A stretch of DNA of 64,000 nt from Xenorhabdus beddingii (GCF_002127545.1 NZ_MUBK01000013.1:44411-108410); one strand, 5' to 3'; positions 1 through 11,442 are shown, counted from the stretch's first letter. Notes: generated by a model not told the origin, from the letters alone. Made by a program: numbers and translations.

Positions 1-912
1 CGTATCCCGGATTTCACGTTCACCGCTCATGAAAACCAGTATGTCCCCTGAGCTTTCTCGTCCCAACTCATCCACAGCGTCAATGATGGCTTCAAGCTGA
101 TCCCGGTCATTGTCATCACCGGCTACTGGCCGATAACGTACTTCCACCGGATAAGTCCGACCCGATACTTCAATAATGGGGGCGTTGTTGAAATGACGAG
201 AGAAACGTTCAGGATCAATGGTTGCAGAAGTGATAATAACTTTCAGGTCTGGACGTTTTGGTAATAACTGGCGCAAATATCCAAGAATAAAATCGATATT
301 AAGGCTGCGTTCGTGGGCTTCATCGATAATTAACGTATCATATTGCAATAACAAACGATCTTGCTGTAATTCCGCCAACAAAATACCGTCGGTCATCAAC
401 TTGACCAACGTATTTTCACTGACCTGATCATTAAAACGGACTTTATAACCGACCGTTGAACCAAGCGGTGTTTCCAATTCATCCGCAATGCGGTTGGCGA
501 CTGAACGTGCCGCCAAACGACGGGGTTGGGTATGGCCGATTAGTCCTTTGATGCCTCTGCCCAGCTCAAGGCAGATTTTGGGGATCTGAGTCGTTTTACC
601 TGAACCGGTTTCCCCGGCAATGATAACGACCTGATGATCGCGGATCGCTTTATAGATATCGTCTTTCTTCTGGCTGACTGGCAGGTTTTCAGGATATTGA
701 ACCGAAGGGCGTGATGCCTGACGATGAATGATTTTCTGTTTTGCAGTAGCAATATCCGCAGAAATGGATTGCGCCACCGCCTGCAAGGAGGTTGGACTCT
801 TGATTTTTGCTGCCCCATGCAGGCGTTTTCTCAAACGGAACTGATCGCGCAGCGATGTGTGATCAAGTTCAGCGAATAATTCAGCAAATGGTGCTGTCAA
901 AGGTGATTCCAC
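1..912 (-). CDS. hrpA: ATP-dependent RNA helicase HrpA, N-terminal part (cut by window start)
   Basis: The first 304 codons of a DEAH-box RNA helicase are visible; the rest lies left of the window. HrpA-type helicases act in the cytoplasm on RNA and stalled ribosomes. The reading frame shows Walker A GETGSGKT at about residues 100-107 and a DEAH box followed by ER at about 197-200. A leader very similar to E. coli HrpA precedes them (RLHGA..IKSP, then YPENLPVSQKK). The start is a GTG at 912, chosen because AAGGA lies 8 bases upstream and the frame is open from there to the edge. azoR diverges from it, as a neighbour of hrpA also does in E. coli. Confidence 0.93.
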   Translation of the reverse strand, partial: MESPLTAPFAELFAELDHTSLRDQFRLRKRLHGAAKIKSPTSLQAVAQSISADIATAKQKIIHRQASRPSVQYPENLPVSQKKDDIYKAIRDHQVVIIAGETGSGKTTQIPKICLELGRGIKGLIGHTQPRRLAARSVANRIADELETPLGSTVGYKVRFNDQVSENTLVKLMTDGILLAELQQDRLLLQYDTLIIDEAHERSLNIDFILGYLRQLLPKRPDLKVIITSATIDPERFSRHFNNAPIIEVSGRTYPVEVRYRPVAGDDNDRDQLEAIIDAVDELGRESSGDILVFMSGEREIRDT

Positions 913-1176
913 GTGATAAATCCTTGTGACGTTTTAACTGAGTAGCGCTGACTTTGCAGGCTAAGAGGATTGTTTCTTATGATTTAAATATTAGAAGTGT
1001 AACATATCTTATGCAATTCCATGTACTCCATATATATCCTTCATCCCGCCAATTTGCAGCGTTATGACATTCAATGAATTTGAATGCTTACCTCAAAATA
1101 TTGAGCTATTGACTGAGCCAGTCTCTATATAAAATAAACCTCAGTCGATACCATGAACAAAGTTATAGCATTATAG

Positions 1177-1830
<654 letters not shown>

Positions 1831-1870
1831 TAAAGATCCGTAGGTTGATAAAAACTGGATTGATAAAGAA

Positions 1871-1894
1871 TAAGTGCGCCAAACGGCGCGCTTA
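1871..1894. terminator. Bidirectional hairpin between azoR and ydbL
   Basis: AAGTGCGCC and GGCGCGCTT pair around a four-base AAAC loop, with one G-U pair. The hairpin sits between two convergent genes, so it probably ends transcripts from both sides. Confidence 0.7.
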
Positions 1895-2212
1895 TTTCTT
1901 CACCCAATTGCCATTGATACCAAGAACATACTCTCCTGAGGCTACCCGGCTCACCAATTTTTCACCCGCGATTTTCGCGACCTGATCCGTTGTCATGTTA
2001 TTTTGAGCGGCAATTTCAGCGTATCTTTTTTCCCGCTCATGGTTAATTTTTTTAACCACGGCTTGAGCGTTCTGAGTATTTTTTACGGGTGCCAGATAAC
2101 CACTGAATGTTTCACCCACCAGCCCTTGTTGTTTTGCTTCATTCAATGTCATGCCCATAGCAAATGAGCTAAATAACAGGCTCAAAAGAAAGATCACCCC
2201 TGCTTTTTTCAT
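1892..2212 (-). CDS. ydbL: YdbL-family periplasmic protein (DUF1318)
   Basis: A small exported protein of 106 aa. The first ~20 residues are a signal peptide (KK, then a leucine/phenylalanine-rich core, then FAMG). The mature part matches the YdbL family: LNEAKQQGLVGE near its start, then charged helices, ending in a Val-Leu-Gly-Ile-Asn-Gly-Asn-Trp motif. It is the last gene of ydbH-ynbE-ydbL, 10 bases after ynbE. E. coli YdbL has been linked to the YdbH-YnbE lipid-transport bridge; a helper role here is inferred from operon membership. Confidence 0.9.
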   Translation of the reverse strand: MKKAGVIFLLSLLFSSFAMGMTLNEAKQQGLVGETFSGYLAPVKNTQNAQAVVKKINHEREKRYAEIAAQNNMTTDQVAKIAGEKLVSRVASGEYVLGINGNWVKK

Positions 2213-2222
2213 ATTCTAGCCC

Positions 2223-2447
2223 TTAGAATAAATTAGAGTTATTTTTGAGCATATCTTCAATTTGTCGATCGACCTTAATATGAATTTCATGCTCAATTTT
2301 CACGTTCATATTGATATTGATGGGCTTATCGGGTGTCGCCACTTCCAGCCTGACACAGCCAGCCAATGCAATGTTGATTAACATGATACTCACCAATGTC
2401 ATGCCCATCCTGACAATCGGTAATCTGCATCCAACTTTTGTTGTCAT
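2223..2447 (-). CDS. ynbE: YnbE-family outer-membrane lipoprotein
   Basis: A 74-aa lipoprotein. The lipobox LAGC ends a hydrophobic stretch at about residues 28-31. The mature part has the family signature INMNVKIEHEIHIKVD. The ATG at 2447 is supported by GGGAG six bases upstream, which gives a longer pre-lipobox leader than in E. coli (61 aa); internal ATGs at 2408 or 2402 remain possible. In E. coli YnbE pairs with YdbH at the outer membrane to complete an intermembrane phospholipid conduit. The same partner lies immediately upstream here. Confidence 0.9.
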   Translation of the reverse strand: MTTKVGCRLPIVRMGMTLVSIMLINIALAGCVRLEVATPDKPININMNVKIEHEIHIKVDRQIEDMLKNNSNLF

Positions 2448-2497
2448 TTATTACTCCCATTTTACAGGAAAAACCTAAAGCCAATAAGTTTGTATCC

Positions 2498-5119
2498 CTA
2501 ATCGAATTCATTCATTACAGAGATATTTTTCTGTAACCATTCTTCCAGATTACTGCCAAAACGCAGACTGCGCCATAACTGAAAAATATTCTCCTCATGG
2601 CGGTAGTTAAGCCTGATCTCACGTTTTCCATCTACCACAGGATTGACTCCACTGATTTCGGAATGCAAGGTTAAAATTCCCAAATTATTGAGGGTCACAT
2701 AGGCTTTCGAACGGCTGATTTCTAAATAACGCAACCAATCCATTGCCATACCGGCGGATAAGTCGTTTTTTCCTATGGAATCAACCGTGTCCTTATCCAA
2801 TCGCAATGTCAGGTAGCCCTCATTAGATACCCATCCACGCTGAATAATCCAATGTTCATCATTTAATAAGATCGGCAATTCACCACTGATCCTTCCTGAC
2901 ATGGCCATTTGCTTGACGTTGAGTACGCCAAATAATTTACTCAGATTCAACGTGTTAAAGCGCAATACGGCCGCGTCTTTTTGTGGAAGCTGTAACTTAT
3001 TCATCTCCAACTTACCATCCAGCATGTCAACATTCACGTTGGTCAGTGCCAGCGGCTGAGTTTCGGATGGAGGATAAAAACCCAGCAAGTCAGCAGTCAC
3101 ATTCTGCATCTCAAACAGCCCTTTAATGGCTTTGATGCGTAACCGGACAGGTGATGTTAATCCCAACTGCCAAGTATGTTCCTGCAAACGCCACGGCAAA
3201 ATAAAATCCAGACCATCAACTTTGCCATTTTTCAGCCACATATTTGCATCTCTCACAACCCAGTGGCCACCAGCACGTAACCCTTGCCCTTTCGCCGCTG
3301 AAAAAGCCGCTTGAGCATAAATATTACCGCTACGCACCGTTACCCCCAGATCAGGGGGAATCAAAGATTGGAAAGCCAATAAAGATTGCTGCGGCCAACG
3401 GGCTTCTCCCCTCAATCGTTCACCATCCCAGCGAGCATAAAATGGAATCGAGCCAATACCTTTGGAACGCAATTCACCATTCAGCATAAAATTATCCGGT
3501 GATTGGCCGATCACGGCGGCATCGAAATTAAATGGGGGTAGAAAACCCCCCGATCGAAATTCGGTTTTTTGCGCGGATAGCTGAAAATTCCCCATTAATG
3601 TCGGTTCTTTTGCCGCACGCTGCCAGATTAATGGCTTGGTCAGTTTTAAGCGTGGGGCTTTCATCTGCACAAGACCATATTCGATGCGGTCAAAGCCCGT
3701 GTTTAAAACATCCACCGTTATCTGTGATTGCTTCCAGTTTCCTGCCCCCGCAATATCCCATTTGGCTTGCAGTGGTGGCAGATGTCCATTACCCCAATAA
3801 CGCCATTTCCAGTGTCCCTGATCAGGAATGAAATCCTCTGCATACCCATCCAGATGTAATTTAAATTCTCCCCAATAACTATCTTGCGCTTTCACAATCG
3901 CCTGTAGGCGACCCGTAAAGCCATCACGAGTCAAGTGAGTGCCGGCCAAAGGTAAACGTGCTTCTTTGACCGTAAAAGTTTCACTCACCTTTCCCCAGGC
4001 GCGAAACAACGCGCCTGACTGGAAAGTCATTTTAGGTGCGACTAGAGGCCCCGTCACAACAGCAGGCAATGACATTGCCATGATCATGTGTCCGCTATTC
4101 ACTTGTCCTGTTAACTGAAATGGAATATGGGCATGAGTCATGCTGATGGGCGTGGGTTGTACAGACAAAACCACATTGCCTTTACCTCGATCATTTTGAG
4201 TCACTAAATTGATCCGTCCACTGACAGACAGACCAGCCAAGCCTTTTTTCCATTGATCCAATCTGATATTTACCCCTCCGGATAAGGGTTGGCTGGCTCC
4301 CGACCATTGCCATTTACCATTACTGATCAAAAACTGAGACGCATCAAATGACCAAGGTAATTCCGCCAGGATTTGTTGCTTTTTGGCTTCAATAACGGAA
4401 AACACTCCACTTTGTCCTTTCCATTTCAATGCAAGCTGCAATGGTTCTGGATATTGGCTCAGTGATAGATGGGCGGTTAGCTGACCTTGCCCGGGGAGCG
4501 CCCTCATATCTAACGGCAAGGTCAGATCCCCATTCAGGTTAATTTCCTGTTCCGGCAATTTCACAAAAAACTGATTAACAATGAGCGATTGTCTATCTGC
4601 AATGTGTGCATTCAGTTTTAACTTCTCACTTTGATAAGAGACTCTTTGTGCTTGGGATGAGGAATCAAATTGGAACCTGCCCGCAAATTCCTGCCACGGC
4701 ATGACAGCAAGGCGATCAACAACAAGACTCACCGAGGGTATGGAAGATAATATTTCCTGTACAGATAATGGAGTTACCTGTTTTTCCGTAACAGGCAATT
4801 GAGCCAGGCACTGGCTTTGAGAGTCAATATTGGCAACATGAATATTCCAGTCACGGTTTTCAGTATTTTCTCGAGGAGAATACGCTATGGATACCCCAGA
4901 TATGTTTATCCATTCACACGCCTTTGCCTTTAATGACAGATTATCCAACCATAGTGCGTTTTTTCTCCATTTCGGTTGACTCAAAGAAAGAGTGACCCCT
5001 TGCGGCAGCCAATGGCTGGCAACCAGCGGTAACCAGCGCGGCAATGTAGACCACCCCGACACGATCAGTAACATCAGTACAGTTATCGTTACTGCAAACA
5101 CTTTGAATATTCTTGTCAT
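2498..5119 (-). CDS. ydbH: YdbH AsmA-like intermembrane phospholipid transport protein
   Basis: At 873 aa this matches the length of E. coli YdbH. An N-terminal membrane anchor (about residues 8-30, VFAVTITVLMLLIVSG) is followed by a long, strand-rich, low-cysteine region as expected for a grooved beta-helical lipid channel. The C-terminus has the family-typical GKREIRLNYRHEENIFQLW segment. Known role in E. coli: one of three partly redundant AsmA-like proteins (with TamB and YhdP) moving phospholipid from inner to outer membrane. It is first in an operon with ynbE and ydbL. The start at 5119 has only a weak ribosome site. Confidence 0.93.
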   Translation of the reverse strand: MTRIFKVFAVTITVLMLLIVSGWSTLPRWLPLVASHWLPQGVTLSLSQPKWRKNALWLDNLSLKAKACEWINISGVSIAYSPRENTENRDWNIHVANIDSQSQCLAQLPVTEKQVTPLSVQEILSSIPSVSLVVDRLAVMPWQEFAGRFQFDSSSQAQRVSYQSEKLKLNAHIADRQSLIVNQFFVKLPEQEINLNGDLTLPLDMRALPGQGQLTAHLSLSQYPEPLQLALKWKGQSGVFSVIEAKKQQILAELPWSFDASQFLISNGKWQWSGASQPLSGGVNIRLDQWKKGLAGLSVSGRINLVTQNDRGKGNVVLSVQPTPISMTHAHIPFQLTGQVNSGHMIMAMSLPAVVTGPLVAPKMTFQSGALFRAWGKVSETFTVKEARLPLAGTHLTRDGFTGRLQAIVKAQDSYWGEFKLHLDGYAEDFIPDQGHWKWRYWGNGHLPPLQAKWDIAGAGNWKQSQITVDVLNTGFDRIEYGLVQMKAPRLKLTKPLIWQRAAKEPTLMGNFQLSAQKTEFRSGGFLPPFNFDAAVIGQSPDNFMLNGELRSKGIGSIPFYARWDGERLRGEARWPQQSLLAFQSLIPPDLGVTVRSGNIYAQAAFSAAKGQGLRAGGHWVVRDANMWLKNGKVDGLDFILPWRLQEHTWQLGLTSPVRLRIKAIKGLFEMQNVTADLLGFYPPSETQPLALTNVNVDMLDGKLEMNKLQLPQKDAAVLRFNTLNLSKLFGVLNVKQMAMSGRISGELPILLNDEHWIIQRGWVSNEGYLTLRLDKDTVDSIGKNDLSAGMAMDWLRYLEISRSKAYVTLNNLGILTLHSEISGVNPVVDGKREIRLNYRHEENIFQLWRSLRFGSNLEEWLQKNISVMNEFD

Positions 5120-5473
5120 AAAAACGTCTAATACATAGGTACATTAACTGATTTTACACCATTAAATAGAATAAATTAGAATCAGTTCTAAGATAAAAGG
5201 TAGATTACGAAACCATAAAAAGCTCGGCATATCAATAAAAGACAATAACCTCGATAACCCTCTTTATCAGCTCATTGTTAAATGGGTTCGCTGTTAAATT
5301 AGGGTTCTTTGTTAACTTATGGTTTTGTTAAATTATGGTTTTGTTAAATTATGGTTTTGTTAAATTATGGTTTTGTTAAATTAATAGTATTAAGTTGATA
5401 GTTTGCCCAAATTTCTAGAAACTTGTGGTAATAACAGTAGAAATACTTAAATAAACAGGATTGATTGCCACGT
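5120..5473. other. AT-rich gap between divergent ydbH and clsA
   Basis: About 350 bases with no credible gene. It must hold the promoters of both divergent transcripts. The middle is occupied by the 16-bp tandem repeats annotated separately, preceded at 5281-5317 by degenerate copies (GTTAAATTAGGGTTCTTTGTTAAC). Confidence 0.6.
5318..5381 (+). repeat. 16-bp tandem repeat, four perfect copies
   Basis: The unit TATGGTTTTGTTAAAT occurs four times head to tail (5318, 5334, 5350, 5366), with partly decayed copies to the left. It lies 90 bases upstream of clsA, so changes in copy number could alter promoter spacing. Confidence 0.95.
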
Positions 5474-6934
5474 ATGACAACCTTTTATTCTGTACTTAGC
5501 TGGCTGGCGATTTTCTTATACTGGCTGATTATTGCGGGTATCACCATTCGTGTTTTGATGAAACGTCGCCCCGTGACATCAGCAATGACCTGGGTACTCA
5601 TCATTTATATTCTCCCTTTGGTGGGAATTGTCGCCTATCTGTCATTTGGCGAATTGCATCTTGGCAAACGCAGAGTGGAACAAGCCAAACAAATGCGTTC
5701 ATCCGTCGCCAAATGGCTTGCAGAGTTAAAAAAATCCCCCCATATTTTCACCGATGAAAATAGCGAAGTTGCCACGCCGCTATTTCAACTGTGCGAACGC
5801 CGCCAACAAATCAAAGGCGTCAGGGGTAACAAAATGCAATTAATGACGTCTTATGATCATTCCCTGAAAGCCATTATTAATGATATTGAAAATGCCAAAT
5901 ATAATATTGAGATGGTATTTTATATCTGGCAATCCGGCGGATTGGTTGATCAGGTCACCGATGCCCTGATGCGTGCTGCCAAACGCGGCGTTAAGTGTCG
6001 CATTATGGTGGATTCAGCAGGAAGCTGGCAATTTTTCCGCAGCCCATATCCTGATATTATGCGGAAAGCAGGTATTGAATTTGTCGAATCGCTAAAAGTG
6101 AATATCTTCCGCTTGTTCTTGCGCCGTATGGACTTACGTCAACATAGAAAAATTATTCTTATCGATAATTATATTTCATACACTGGAAGCATGAATATGG
6201 TTGACCCCCGCTTTTTTAAACAGGATGCAGGGGTCGGGCAATGGGTTGATATTATGGTAAGAATGGAAGGCCCGGTCACGACAACGCTCGGCATTATCTA
6301 CGCTTTTGACTGGGAAATGGAAACAGGGCAATGCCATCTTCCGACGCCACCAGACAGCGCCCTCATCCCTTTTGAACAGGCCAGCGGGCATACCGCTCAA
6401 GTGATTGCTTCCGGGCCGGGATTTCCTGATGAGTTAATCCAACAATCCTTAATGACCGCGATTTTTTCGGCCCGCGAGCAACTTATTCTGACTACACCCT
6501 ATTTTGTTCCCAGTGATGATTTGATGCACGCAATTTGTACCGCAGCCATGCGCGGAGTTGATGTCAGTATTATCATCCCCAGTCAGAACAATTCCTTTCT
6601 TGTTCGTTGGGCCAGCCGGGCATTTTTTGCTGAACTATTGGAAGCGGGTGTAAAAATTTATCAATTTGAAGATGGGCTATTACATGCCAAGAGTGTTTTG
6701 GTAGATGGACAGCTCAGTATGGTCGGCTCAGTTAATTTGGATATGCGCAGCTTATGGTTGAACTTTGAAATCACGGTGGTGATTGATGATGAACACTTCG
6801 GAAATGATTTAACCTTGGTTCAGCAGGACTATATTATGCGCTCAACCCTGCTTGCAAACCATGAATGGGAAAAACGCCCGGTCTGGAGTCGTATTCTTGA
6901 ACGTGTATGCTACTTTTTCAGTCCTCTGTTATAA
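5474..6934 (+). CDS. clsA: Cardiolipin synthase A
   Basis: A 486-aa inner-membrane enzyme that condenses two phosphatidylglycerols to cardiolipin. Two N-terminal membrane helices (about residues 5-25 and 36-58) are followed by two phospholipase D HKD motifs: [16 protein letters not shown] near residue 224 and [16 protein letters not shown] near residue 404. The C-terminus YFFSPLL matches E. coli ClsA. ATG 5474 is preferred because it aligns with the E. coli start; a TTG at 5465 has better spacing from AGGA (5457-5460) and would add three residues. yciU follows, as in E. coli. Confidence 0.95.
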   Translation: MTTFYSVLSWLAIFLYWLIIAGITIRVLMKRRPVTSAMTWVLIIYILPLVGIVAYLSFGELHLGKRRVEQAKQMRSSVAKWLAELKKSPHIFTDENSEVATPLFQLCERRQQIKGVRGNKMQLMTSYDHSLKAIINDIENAKYNIEMVFYIWQSGGLVDQVTDALMRAAKRGVKCRIMVDSAGSWQFFRSPYPDIMRKAGIEFVESLKVNIFRLFLRRMDLRQHRKIILIDNYISYTGSMNMVDPRFFKQDAGVGQWVDIMVRMEGPVTTTLGIIYAFDWEMETGQCHLPTPPDSALIPFEQASGHTAQVIASGPGFPDELIQQSLMTAIFSAREQLILTTPYFVPSDDLMHAICTAAMRGVDVSIIIPSQNNSFLVRWASRAFFAELLEAGVKIYQFEDGLLHAKSVLVDGQLSMVGSVNLDMRSLWLNFEITVVIDDEHFGNDLTLVQQDYIMRSTLLANHEWEKRPVWSRILERVCYFFSPLL

Positions 6935-7012
6935 TTCGTGACAGAAAAAGTATGCATTCAATAGCGAACATGTTTTAATTTTGCCCTGTTATTAATCTCG
7001 GAAAATACCATC

Positions 7013-7366
7013 ATGGAAAATCAATCGATACATTCTATGCCATTGGATGTTAACAACCGAATGACTGAAGATGAGGCGCTTGAAAGAGCCTACGATATTT
7101 TTCTGGAACAAGCCCTCACCCATCTCGATCCGGCTGATAGTCTATTGTTTAATTTGCAATTTGAAGAACGGGGTGGTGCTGAATTACTGGAGCTTTCAGA
7201 TATTTGGTCTGAGCATGTTGATTTTAATTTGAACCCGGATTTTTTCTCAGAAGTCATTATCGGTTTGGCAGAATCAGACGATGCCGAAATTGATGATGTT
7301 TTTGCCCGCATTTTGATTTGCCGGGAAAAATCGCACCCTATTTACCATATCCTATGGAAAAAATAA
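7013..7366 (+). CDS. yciU: YciU family protein (UPF0263, acidic DNA-mimic-like)
   Basis: A 117-aa acidic protein matching YciU through [39 protein letters not shown] and [13 protein letters not shown]. It is about eight residues longer at the N-terminus than the E. coli protein. The related HI1450 of Haemophilus has been proposed to mimic double-stranded DNA because of its acidic surface; the cellular role is not established. It lies downstream of clsA as in E. coli and is followed by a strong terminator. Confidence 0.9.
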   Translation: MENQSIHSMPLDVNNRMTEDEALERAYDIFLEQALTHLDPADSLLFNLQFEERGGAELLELSDIWSEHVDFNLNPDFFSEVIIGLAESDDAEIDDVFARILICREKSHPIYHILWKK

Positions 7367-7400
7367 CAGCCTATCGCCCCTGCGAATATTTTACTGGCCA

Positions 7401-7434
7401 AAAGAATGCCCTCATCATGAGGGCATTCTTTTTA
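7401..7434. terminator. Bidirectional terminator between yciU and oppF
   Basis: AAAGAATGCCCTCAT pairs perfectly with ATGAGGGCATTCTTT, with A and T runs on the flanks, so it can serve both convergent transcripts. Confidence 0.9.
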
Positions 7435-7513
7435 TCCGTGACCGTGTCACTTTATATGTTTTAATCAATGTATTTTAACAATATATTAACAACCCAAGTA
7501 CTCTAATCACTCA

Positions 7514-8515
7514 CTATAGCGGATCGACTTTAAGACAGGAAACCGCATGTTTAAAGCTACCTTCAAGCAATGGGCGAGTATGGGCACATTCAGCATCTGC
7601 CATTGGGCAGCGAGTGCGAAACACACATCCGGATGGAGGATCAATCGGTGAAGGGAGTTCCCCTTCCAATAATTCAATTTGTTTGTTGCGTTCTTTGTCT
7701 GGATCAGGGATCGGCACCGCTGACATCAATGCCTTGGTGTAAGGGTGCAACGGGTTATGGTAAACCTCGTCGTAAGTCCCTAATTCTACAGCATTCCCCA
7801 AATACATCACCAATACGCGATCTGATATGTGTTTCACTATAGAGAGGTCATGCGCAATAAATATCAGGGAAAGCCCCATTTCCCGCTGTAATTCCTGCAA
7901 TAAATTAACGACTTGTGCCTGAATGGAAACATCCAGTGCTGAAACAGGTTCATCACAAATCACTAATTTAGGCTCCAGGATCAAGGCACGGGCAATGCCG
8001 ATACGTTGACATTGTCCGCCTGAAAATTCATGAGGATATCGGTTAATCAGATTGGGCAATAATCCTACCCGCATCATCATCTGTTTAACTTTTTCTTTTA
8101 TTTCCCCCTCCTTCATTTTGGGATAATACGTTTTCAACGGTTCAGCGATAATGTCACCAATGGTCATACGCGGGTTCAGTGATGCCAAGGGGTCTTGAAA
8201 AATCATCTGGATATCGTTGCGAACCTCCCGCCATTGTTTGTCACCCATCTCCAGCAAGTTCTGCCCAAGCCACGTAACCGCACCACCAGAGGCTTTCACC
8301 AACCCAATAACCGCTCTGGCAAGTGTCGACTTCCCACAGCCAGATTCCCCCACGACGCCCAGTGTTTCACCTTCGTATAACCTCAGGGTCACACCATCCA
8401 CCGCTTTTAAGGTCTTGGCCGGCTGCCAGAACCACTGTTTTCCGTCTTTGATATCAAAGTAAACTTTGAGGTCATCAACTTCCAATAGGACTCGTTTTTC
8501 AGCGATTGTGCTCAT
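7514..8515 (-). CDS. oppF: Oligopeptide ABC transporter ATPase OppF
   Basis: A 333-aa ATPase that energises oligopeptide uptake from the cytoplasmic face. Walker [10 protein letters not shown] (about residues 57-65), ABC signature [14 protein letters not shown], Walker [13 protein letters not shown] and the H-loop IAHDLS are all intact. The C-terminal extension has the [10 protein letters not shown] cysteine motif seen in OppD/OppF-type ATPases. The start codon overlaps the oppD stop (ATGA), indicating translational coupling. It is the last gene of the opp operon and ends at the hairpin 7401-7434. Confidence 0.96.
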   Translation of the reverse strand: MSTIAEKRVLLEVDDLKVYFDIKDGKQWFWQPAKTLKAVDGVTLRLYEGETLGVVGESGCGKSTLARAVIGLVKASGGAVTWLGQNLLEMGDKQWREVRNDIQMIFQDPLASLNPRMTIGDIIAEPLKTYYPKMKEGEIKEKVKQMMMRVGLLPNLINRYPHEFSGGQCQRIGIARALILEPKLVICDEPVSALDVSIQAQVVNLLQELQREMGLSLIFIAHDLSIVKHISDRVLVMYLGNAVELGTYDEVYHNPLHPYTKALMSAVPIPDPDKERNKQIELLEGELPSPIDPPSGCVFRTRCPMADAECAHTRPLLEGSFKHAVSCLKVDPL

Positions 8516-9540
8516 ACTAATTCCTCCTGGCGTTTAAAGCAGGCACGCAAGCGCCCAAGGTCAAATCTTTCCAGTTGCGGCTCTTCGTGAACACAACGCT
8601 CAGTGGCAAACTGGCAACGAGGCTGAAATGGACATCCTTTCGGCAAACGCAATAAGTTGGGAGGGTTACCTTGAATGGTTGACAGTGATGATTCGTTTCC
8701 ATCCAAGCGGGGAACGGCGTTCAATAGCCCGATGGAATATGGGTGCGTCGGATGATAAAACAGGTCACGCGCTGTACCATATTCCATCGTTCTTCCCGCA
8801 TACATCACCAATACTTTGTCACAAATACCCGCCACCACCCCCAAGTCATGGGTAATCATGATAATGGCGGTATTGAACTCACTCTTCAGTTCATTAAGCA
8901 ATGTCATGATCTGTGCCTGAACCGTCACATCCAATGCCGTTGTCGGTTCATCTGCAATCAATAACTTAGGCTGACACAACAGTGCCATGGCTATCATCAC
9001 TCGCTGACGCATTCCACCAGAGAATTCATACGGATACATTCGCATTCGCTTGCGTGCCTCTGGCATCTTAACAGCATCCAACATGCGAATGGACTCTTCA
9101 ACAGCTTCGCTTTTGCTCATACGTTTATGCAGCATCAGTACTTCAGTAAGTTGCTCACCGACCCGCATATAAGGATTCAGGGAAGTCATGGGATCTTGAA
9201 ATATCATCGAGATCTCTTCCGCCCGCATCCTGTTCAACTCTTTTTCTTGCAGGTTGAGAATTTCTCGCCCATTAAAGTTAGCGGAACCACTGACAGAACC
9301 ATTGCTGGCCAATAATCCCATTAGCGCAAATGCCGTCTGAGATTTACCAGAGCCAGATTCTCCTACGATCCCCAGTGTTTCTCCCGCCTGTAATTCAAAA
9401 TTCAGTTTATTCACGGCAGTCACATTGCCATCAGGAGTGCTGAATATCACATCCAAGTCTTTCACTGATAATAGGTTTGCTGATGATGATTTTACTGATG
9501 ATCGTGATTCAGTATTTTTTGAAGTTTCTACGCGATTCAT
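8512..9540 (-). CDS. oppD: Oligopeptide ABC transporter ATPase OppD
   Basis: A 342-aa ATPase partner of OppF. Walker [10 protein letters not shown], signature [14 protein letters not shown], Walker [13 protein letters not shown] and the C-terminal [10 protein letters not shown] motif are present. The first ~20 residues are rich in serine and threonine and diverge from the family. It starts 9 bases after oppC and overlaps oppF by four bases. Confidence 0.96.
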   Translation of the reverse strand: MNRVETSKNTESRSSVKSSSANLLSVKDLDVIFSTPDGNVTAVNKLNFELQAGETLGIVGESGSGKSQTAFALMGLLASNGSVSGSANFNGREILNLQEKELNRMRAEEISMIFQDPMTSLNPYMRVGEQLTEVLMLHKRMSKSEAVEESIRMLDAVKMPEARKRMRMYPYEFSGGMRQRVMIAMALLCQPKLLIADEPTTALDVTVQAQIMTLLNELKSEFNTAIIMITHDLGVVAGICDKVLVMYAGRTMEYGTARDLFYHPTHPYSIGLLNAVPRLDGNESSLSTIQGNPPNLLRLPKGCPFQPRCQFATERCVHEEPQLERFDLGRLRACFKRQEELV

Positions 9541-9549
9541 AGGCTCTCC

Positions 9550-10458
9550 TTAACGGTCTTTCGGATCGAGGGCATCCCGCAGACCGTCACCAATAAAATT
9601 AAAACAAAACAAGGTCATGACCAGAAAGCCTGCCGGAAATAACAGTAACCACGGGGCCACTTCCATCGAATTGGCGCCATCACTTAACAACGCTCCCCAA
9701 CTACTGAGTGGTTCCTGCGTTCCCAGCCCAAGGAAACTCAAGAAAGATTCAAACAAGATCATACTGGGTACGAGCAATGAGGCATAAACCACAACAACAC
9801 CCAATACGTTTGGCACGATATGACGCAAGACGATATGGCGGCTGGAAACACCACAAACCAACGCGGCCTCAATGAATTCCTTGCGTTTTAAGCTCAATGT
9901 CTGACCACGGACGATACGTGCCATGTCCAGCCACGACACCATGCCGATCGCAACGAAAATTAACAGGATGTTTTGACCGAAGAAAGTCACCAGCAGGATA
10001 ACAAAGAACATGAAAGGGAAAGAGTTAAGGATTTCCAATAAACGCATCATGATCATGTCAATTTTGCCGCCAAGATAGCCTGACGTCGCACCGTAGAGAG
10101 TGCCAAACAACACAGCGATCAAGGCAGCGGCAATCCCGACCATCAATGAGATGCGCCCGCCAATGGCAACACGTACCAGCAGGTCGCGTCCTGATGAATC
10201 GGTGCCAAAATAGTGTTTGGCTTCAAAATCCGGTGGCATCGTCATCATATTCCAATCTGTGTCATCGTAAGTAAATTGGGATAGCATCGGGGCTAAAATC
10301 ACGAATAATGTGATCAATAACAGAAGACATAAACTGGTAATTGCCGCTTTGTTATGTATAAAACGGCGGCGTGCATCTTGCCACAAACTACGACCTTCAA
10401 TTTCTAGCTGCTCAGAAAAACTTTCCAGAGCTTCGCTATTTTTTTTGTTCAGTAACAT
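9550..10458 (-). CDS. oppC: Oligopeptide ABC transporter permease OppC
   Basis: A 302-aa inner-membrane permease with six predicted helices. The cytoplasmic EAALVCGVSSRHIVLRHIVPN segment is the EAA loop that contacts the ATPases. The N-terminal SLWQDARRRFIHNKAA stretch and the C-terminal GDGLRDALDPKDR are typical of OppC/DppC. It follows oppB at 14 bases. Confidence 0.96.
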   Translation of the reverse strand: MLLNKKNSEALESFSEQLEIEGRSLWQDARRRFIHNKAAITSLCLLLLITLFVILAPMLSQFTYDDTDWNMMTMPPDFEAKHYFGTDSSGRDLLVRVAIGGRISLMVGIAAALIAVLFGTLYGATSGYLGGKIDMIMMRLLEILNSFPFMFFVILLVTFFGQNILLIFVAIGMVSWLDMARIVRGQTLSLKRKEFIEAALVCGVSSRHIVLRHIVPNVLGVVVVYASLLVPSMILFESFLSFLGLGTQEPLSSWGALLSDGANSMEVAPWLLLFPAGFLVMTLFCFNFIGDGLRDALDPKDR

Positions 10459-10472
10459 GGCGCGCTCCAGTC

Positions 10473-11393
10473 TTAGTAACGAATTTTGGGGTCAATGACG
10501 GCATACAGCACATCAACAATCGCATTAAACATAATGGTCAAGCTCCCCACCAGAATCGTCAAACTCAATACCAGTGAGTAATCACGGTTTAATGCGCCAT
10601 TCACAAACAATTGTCCCAGACCCGGTAAGCCGAAAATAGTTTCGATCACCATTGAACCGGTAATAATGCCGACGAATGCAGGTCCCATATAAGAAATAAC
10701 AGGTAATAGCGCCGGTTTTAACGCATGACGAAAGATAATTTTGCGTAATGGCAAACCCTTGGCTCGTGCTGTACGAATAAAGTTGGAATGCAATACTTCT
10801 ATCATCGAACCGCGGGTAATACGGGATATACTGGCAATATAAGAAAGGGAAAGCGCAACCATGGGCAAAAGCATATATTTAGGTGCCCCGCCATTCCAGC
10901 CTCCCCCCGGCAACCATTTTAATGTAATGGCGAATATCAACACTAATAAGGGAGCAACCACGAAACTGGGGATCACCACCCCCGTCATGGCAAATCCCAT
11001 CACGGTGTAGTCCCATTTGGTATTCTGGTTCAATGCCGCAATCACTCCTGCACTGACACCAAATACGACCGCCATGACAAAAGCAGCCAATCCCAATTTA
11101 GCAGAAACAGGCAGAGCCTCTGCAACCAGATCATTGACACTGTAGTCTTTATATTTGAATGAAGGGCCAAAATCCCCTTTAGAGAGTTGGATTAAGTAAT
11201 TGAAATATTGTTTATAGATAGGATCATTAAGATGATATTTCGCTTCAATATTTGCCATCACTTCTGGCGGTAACTTCCTTTCCCCTGTAAATGGGCTACC
11301 CGGCGCAAGCCGCATCATAAAAAACGAAATAGTAATCAGTATAAAAAGTGTCGGGATCGCCTCTAAGCAGCGGCGTAAAATAAATTTCAGCAT
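10473..11393 (-). CDS. oppB: Oligopeptide ABC transporter permease OppB
   Basis: A 306-aa inner-membrane permease, the exact length of E. coli OppB. Start MLKFILRRCLEAIPTLF, EAA-type loop RTARAKGLPLRKIIFRHALKP, and end DVLYAVIDPKIRY. It forms the translocation pore with OppC. It lies 86 bases beyond oppA, with the stable hairpin 11443-11473 in between. Confidence 0.96.
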   Translation of the reverse strand: MLKFILRRCLEAIPTLFILITISFFMMRLAPGSPFTGERKLPPEVMANIEAKYHLNDPIYKQYFNYLIQLSKGDFGPSFKYKDYSVNDLVAEALPVSAKLGLAAFVMAVVFGVSAGVIAALNQNTKWDYTVMGFAMTGVVIPSFVVAPLLVLIFAITLKWLPGGGWNGGAPKYMLLPMVALSLSYIASISRITRGSMIEVLHSNFIRTARAKGLPLRKIIFRHALKPALLPVISYMGPAFVGIITGSMVIETIFGLPGLGQLFVNGALNRDYSLVLSLTILVGSLTIMFNAIVDVLYAVIDPKIRY

Positions 11394-11442
11394 TGCCCGT
11401 TCCTATTGTTTAGCCAAACCGTGGCTTTTAATGACCTAACAC

